Assembly: GCA_046724395.1 (NCBI GenBank) | Contig: JBKOWM010000074.1 | Location: 1 to 8,909, forward strand | Direction of reading: 5' to 3' | Length of the DNA: 8,909 bases | From: DATAEU01 sp046724395 | GTDB lineage: Bacteria; Actinomycetota; UBA4738; HRBIN12 | In this document: positions 6,812-8,909 of the stretch, piece after piece | Numbering within the stretch: the first letter of the stretch is position 1 | How the letters are laid out: each line of letters begins with the position of its first letter | The notes under the pieces: generated by a model | Database searches by the model: none | Told to the model about the DNA's origin: nothing | What the model saw: only the letters and a program-made list of their open reading frames with translations | Translations under genes and position numbers: made by a program

Positions 6812-7957
6812 CTACCGCAGATCCTCCCGCTCGGCGCCGGTCGTCGCGGGCGGCTGCTCCTCACCGAGCCGATCCCGGCGCCTGAGGATCAGCCACGCGA
6901 CCCACGCAGAAATGACGACGAGGGCCAACCCGCCGGCCGCGCCGAGGACTGCGTAGAGGGTCCGCGGCGGGGCGTGCGCGACCGAGGGCCGGCTGGCTGG
7001 AAACGTCGTCAGCTTCGCGATGCCGGTCGATTCGAGCGTCCGCGTAAGGCTCTCCGTCGCGGAGTCGGCCATTTGCTGAGCCTTCGCCGGGTCTGCGGAC
7101 TGCGCGGTGATTCGAATCGCGACGCTGCTCTCCGCGGCCTCCGCGGTGAGCGTCCCGTTCGCGAGTAGCTGCGCCGGCGTTTCGGCGAGCGAGAGCTCCG
7201 ACCTGACCTGATCCAGGACGTCGTCGGTCGCAAAGACGGCGAGCGCCACCTGGGCGAGGTCCTGAGCGGGGATGGACTGCTTCGTCGCGACCGCGACCGC
7301 CTGAGACTCGAACACCGGTTCCGCATGGCTCGCCAAAGAGATCCCGATGGTGGCGCCGATGAGAGGGAGTGCGACCGCGACGACCACCGCGGTGACCAAT
7401 GTCACGAGTCGCCACGGGACGCGGGACGGCTCCTGCTCTCCCGTATGCGCGGGCGCCTCCTCCGTCGGTGTCTGCGTCTCGTGTGTGGGTGTGAGTGCCT
7501 CGTCGATCGGTGTGAAGTCGTCGATGGGTGTGAAGTCGTCGTCGATGGGTGTGAAGTCGTCGTCGATCGGTGTGAAGTCGTCGTCGATGGGTGTGAAGTC
7601 GTCGTCGATGGGTGTGAAGTCGTCGTCGATCGGTGCGGGCGCCACGTCCGCGGGCGGGAGCGCGTGGTCGATCGGTGCGGGCCCCTCGCCGGTTGGTGCC
7701 GCCGCCTCGTCGATGGGTGTCGGCGCCCCGTCCCGTTGCGGCCGCCGCGCCCGCGGATGCCGGCGCCTCTTCCGTTTGTGGGGTGCCGGCGCTTCGTCCG
7801 TCGGGGCTTCGTCCGTGCTCGCGGCGGCCGCCTCCGCCGGGGCTTCAGCCGTTTGTGCCTCGTCCGTTGGCGCGGACGCGAGGTCGGGTCTCGCAGGCAG
7901 CTCGCGATCGCGCTCCTCCGGGACCGCAGTCGCCGCCGGCTCCTCGTTCGCTGTCAT
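6812..7957 (-). CDS. Wzz-like two-helix membrane protein with long charged repeat-bearing N-terminus
   Basis: The protein has 381 aa. Residues 1-180 look disordered: Ala/Pro/Glu/Thr-rich with TDEAP-type repeats, then a basic block HKRKRRRHPRARRPQR (60-75), then an acidic array of PIDDDFT units (about 109-153). Helix 1 is about 184-209 and helix 2 about 333-358. Between them lies an extracytoplasmic domain of about 120 residues with VAIRITAQSADPAKAQQMAD (279-298), the Wzz-superfamily pattern also seen in the gene at 2981-3889. A short polar C-terminus follows. The N-terminus and C-terminus should both be cytoplasmic, and there is no kinase domain. The ATG has a good AGGAGA ribosome site. The stop abuts the stop of the convergent phosphoesterase with no gap. 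The phosphodiesterase gene ends 69 bases upstream, so the two may share a transcript. Chain-length control or organisation of export is the likely role; the family call is moderate and the N-terminal function is unknown. Confidence 0.75.
   Translation of the reverse strand: MTANEEPAATAVPEERDRELPARPDLASAPTDEAQTAEAPAEAAAASTDEAPTDEAPAPHKRKRRRHPRARRPQRDGAPTPIDEAAAPTGEGPAPIDHALPPADVAPAPIDDDFTPIDDDFTPIDDDFTPIDDDFTPIDDDFTPIDDFTPIDEALTPTHETQTPTEEAPAHTGEQEPSRVPWRLVTLVTAVVVAVALPLIGATIGISLASHAEPVFESQAVAVATKQSIPAQDLAQVALAVFATDDVLDQVRSELSLAETPAQLLANGTLTAEAAESSVAIRITAQSADPAKAQQMADSATESLTRTLESTGIAKLTTFPASRPSVAHAPPRTLYAVLGAAGGLALVVISAWVAWLILRRRDRLGEEQPPATTGAEREDLR
7505..7627. repeat. in-frame tandem repeat, 21-bp unit, six copies, inside Wzz-like gene
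   Basis: On the plus strand the unit is GATSGGTGTGAAGTCGTC plus an extra GTC (S = G or C). Copies start at 7505 (18 bp, lacking the extra GTC), 7523, 7544, 7565, 7586 and 7607; a seventh partial copy begins at 7628. Copies differ only at the fourth base, C,G,G,C,G,G,C in order, a period of three units (63 bp). In the protein this difference is silent (Pro CCG or CCC), and each unit gives PIDDDFT. The array is length-changeable by slippage or recombination without breaking the frame. Poorer PID/PTD-type copies extend on both sides. Confidence 0.95.
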
Positions 7958-7961
7958 GTCG

Positions 7962-7967
7962 TCTCCT
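7962..7967 (-). promoter_or_regulatory. ribosome binding site of the repeat-bearing Wzz-like gene
   Basis: AGGAGA on the minus strand lies four bases upstream of the ATG at 7955-7957. It supports this start and so supports the long disordered N-terminus being translated rather than a later start near the first helix. Confidence 0.65.
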
Positions 7968-8026
7968 GCCCGGCCGAAAGCCGTATCAGTCCTACCAGAC
8001 GCCGGGCGCCGGAACCCAACGACCGG

Positions 8027-8909
8027 TCACACGTACCCCAGCCCTTCGAGGTGTCTCGTCATCTCGTCCTCTTCCTCCCTGGAGAGACCCTCCCCGGCGG
8101 TCGCGGGGGTCGCGGACGAGAGCCCGGACGACCTACGTCCGCTCGTTGTCACTTCCCGATCGATGCGAGCGTGGTCGTCTCCGACCGGACCGATCCAGGG
8201 GACCGCGGCCGCCATGCCGGAGGCCGCGGGAACGTCGAGGGCGGCGAGGACCGTCGCGGCCACCTGCACGATGTCCGATCGGCCATGATCGCCGACCGCC
8301 ACGCGCGGCCCGCAGGCGACGAGGAGACCGTCGCGCGTGTGCTCACCACCGGCCCCGCGTGACCCCGCCCGGAGTGGCTCGCCGTCGAGGTCGCTCGACA
8401 CACCCCATCCGGGGCGCAGGTAGACCACGAGGTCGGGCGCGCGGTCGCTCAGCTCCGCGTCGAGCCACTCGCCTCCGGGGACGATCGACTCGACGGGACG
8501 GTCGCCGGTTTGCGGATCGACGATCGCGAGGAGCTCATCCTCGATGCGGGCGGCAAGCGACGGGTCCGGTTCGCGAAGCGCGATGCCGAACAGCTGGCAG
8601 TGCGGGTAGATGACGCCATATGCCTCGCTGTTGGCCCAATCGATGAGCGGCGAGGAGTGGAGCGGCCGGTCGCGGCGCTGCCGAAGAGCCCACCACAGAG
8701 GGCGTCGGACGCCGGGCGGCACGGCTCTTGCGATGCGCGTCAGCGACCGGGAGCGGCGCACGAGCGAGCCACGCCGCTCGAGCCACGCGTTGACCGCGAA
8801 CGACCGCGGCGACGGTCCGCGCTGGCCGTGATCCGAGGCGACGAGGACGAGACGCCTATCGGCGGCATCGAGGATCGACCCGAGCGCGTCGTCGAGCGCT
8901 CGGTAGTAC
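8027..8909 (-). CDS. type I phosphodiesterase / alkaline phosphatase superfamily protein (partial, 5' end outside window)
   Basis: The frame is open from the window edge to TGA at 8027-8029, giving the last 293 residues; the start lies beyond 8909. The visible part begins YYRALDDALG and continues with VLVASDHGQRGPSPR (21-35), the superfamily core with metal-binding Asp26 and His27, then AVNAWLERRG (38-47), a typical follow-on of type I phosphodiesterase/nucleotide pyrophosphatase proteins. Further on come IDWANSEAYGV (89-99), APDLVVYL (157-164) and GGEHTRDGLLVACGP (187-201), whose His190 is another expected metal ligand. The end EDEMTRHLEGLGYV matches the usual short C-terminal helix of such proteins. 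The family hydrolyses phosphate mono- or diesters; the nucleophile (Ser/Thr) region is outside the window. No substrate can be named. It precedes the Wzz-like gene by 69 bases on the same strand. Confidence 0.88.
   Translation of the reverse strand, partial: YYRALDDALGSILDAADRRLVLVASDHGQRGPSPRSFAVNAWLERRGSLVRRSRSLTRIARAVPPGVRRPLWWALRQRRDRPLHSSPLIDWANSEAYGVIYPHCQLFGIALREPDPSLAARIEDELLAIVDPQTGDRPVESIVPGGEWLDAELSDRAPDLVVYLRPGWGVSSDLDGEPLRAGSRGAGGEHTRDGLLVACGPRVAVGDHGRSDIVQVAATVLAALDVPAASGMAAAVPWIGPVGDDHARIDREVTTSGRRSSGLSSATPATAGEGLSREEEDEMTRHLEGLGYV

Noticed and set aside
7505..7640. CRISPR-like appearance of the repeat array
   Set aside because: Units are directly adjacent 21-bp copies with no spacers, and they code in frame for a peptide repeat.
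7999..8015. Small GC-rich inverted repeat between the phosphodiesterase and the Wzz-like gene
   Set aside because: The arms are only about four bases with no T-tract, below what can be supported as a terminator in DNA this GC-rich.
8759..8761. GTG as the start of the phosphodiesterase gene
   Set aside because: The same frame stays open to the window end and encodes the SDHGQ metal-binding core and the AVNAWLERRG segment upstream of this GTG, so the GTG is internal.

Overview
This GC-rich, gene-dense window looks like part of an extracellular polysaccharide (capsule/exopolysaccharide) locus from an uncultivated or little-studied bacterium. The strong G/C bias at third codon positions, the frequent GTG starts, the lipobox on an exported phosphoesterase and the style of the secreted YWNRPLP protein suggest an actinobacterium-like lineage (Thermoleophilia or similar soil groups). 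That placement is an impression from composition and protein style, not a computed one.

Layout, left to right. A possible tail of a plus-strand gene ends at 49. A secreted protein of unknown function (52-1026, minus) faces it tail to tail. A divergent control region with a perfect 7+7 bp dyad separates that gene from an ExoA-like family 2 glycosyltransferase (1179-2312, plus). The glycosyltransferase runs about 100 bp into the 3' end of a NodB-type polysaccharide deacetylase (2212-2943, minus). Upstream of the deacetylase, and probably in its operon, is a Wzz-like two-helix membrane protein (2981-3889, minus). A second divergent control region (3890-4025), with overlapping inverted repeats around a symmetric -10-like sequence, separates this from an O-antigen ligase/polymerase (4026-5411, plus). 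The ligase overlaps by ATGA the start of a lipoprotein of the phosphoesterase/phospholipase C family (5408-6811, plus). Directly abutting it in the opposite direction is a second Wzz-like protein with a long charged N-terminus containing a 21-bp tandem repeat (6812-7957, minus). The window ends inside a type I phosphodiesterase/alkaline phosphatase superfamily gene (8027 to beyond 8909, minus).

How the genes could work together (inference): the glycosyltransferase contributes to repeat-unit assembly, the ligase/polymerase joins units at the outer face of the membrane, the two Wzz-like proteins set chain length or organise export, and the deacetylase trims N- or O-acetyl groups. The two phosphoesterases and the secreted protein may process the polymer, its lipid carrier or a phosphate-containing decoration outside the cell. 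No flippase, initiating sugar-phosphate transferase, tyrosine kinase or regulator gene is visible in this window.

No tRNA, rRNA, CRISPR array or insertion sequence was recognised. No stretch longer than 300 bases lacks a gene. The most distinctive items are the repeat array with its three-unit higher-order pattern inside a Wzz-like protein, the translational coupling of a polysaccharide ligase to a phospholipase C-like lipoprotein, and the dyads in the two divergent promoter regions.
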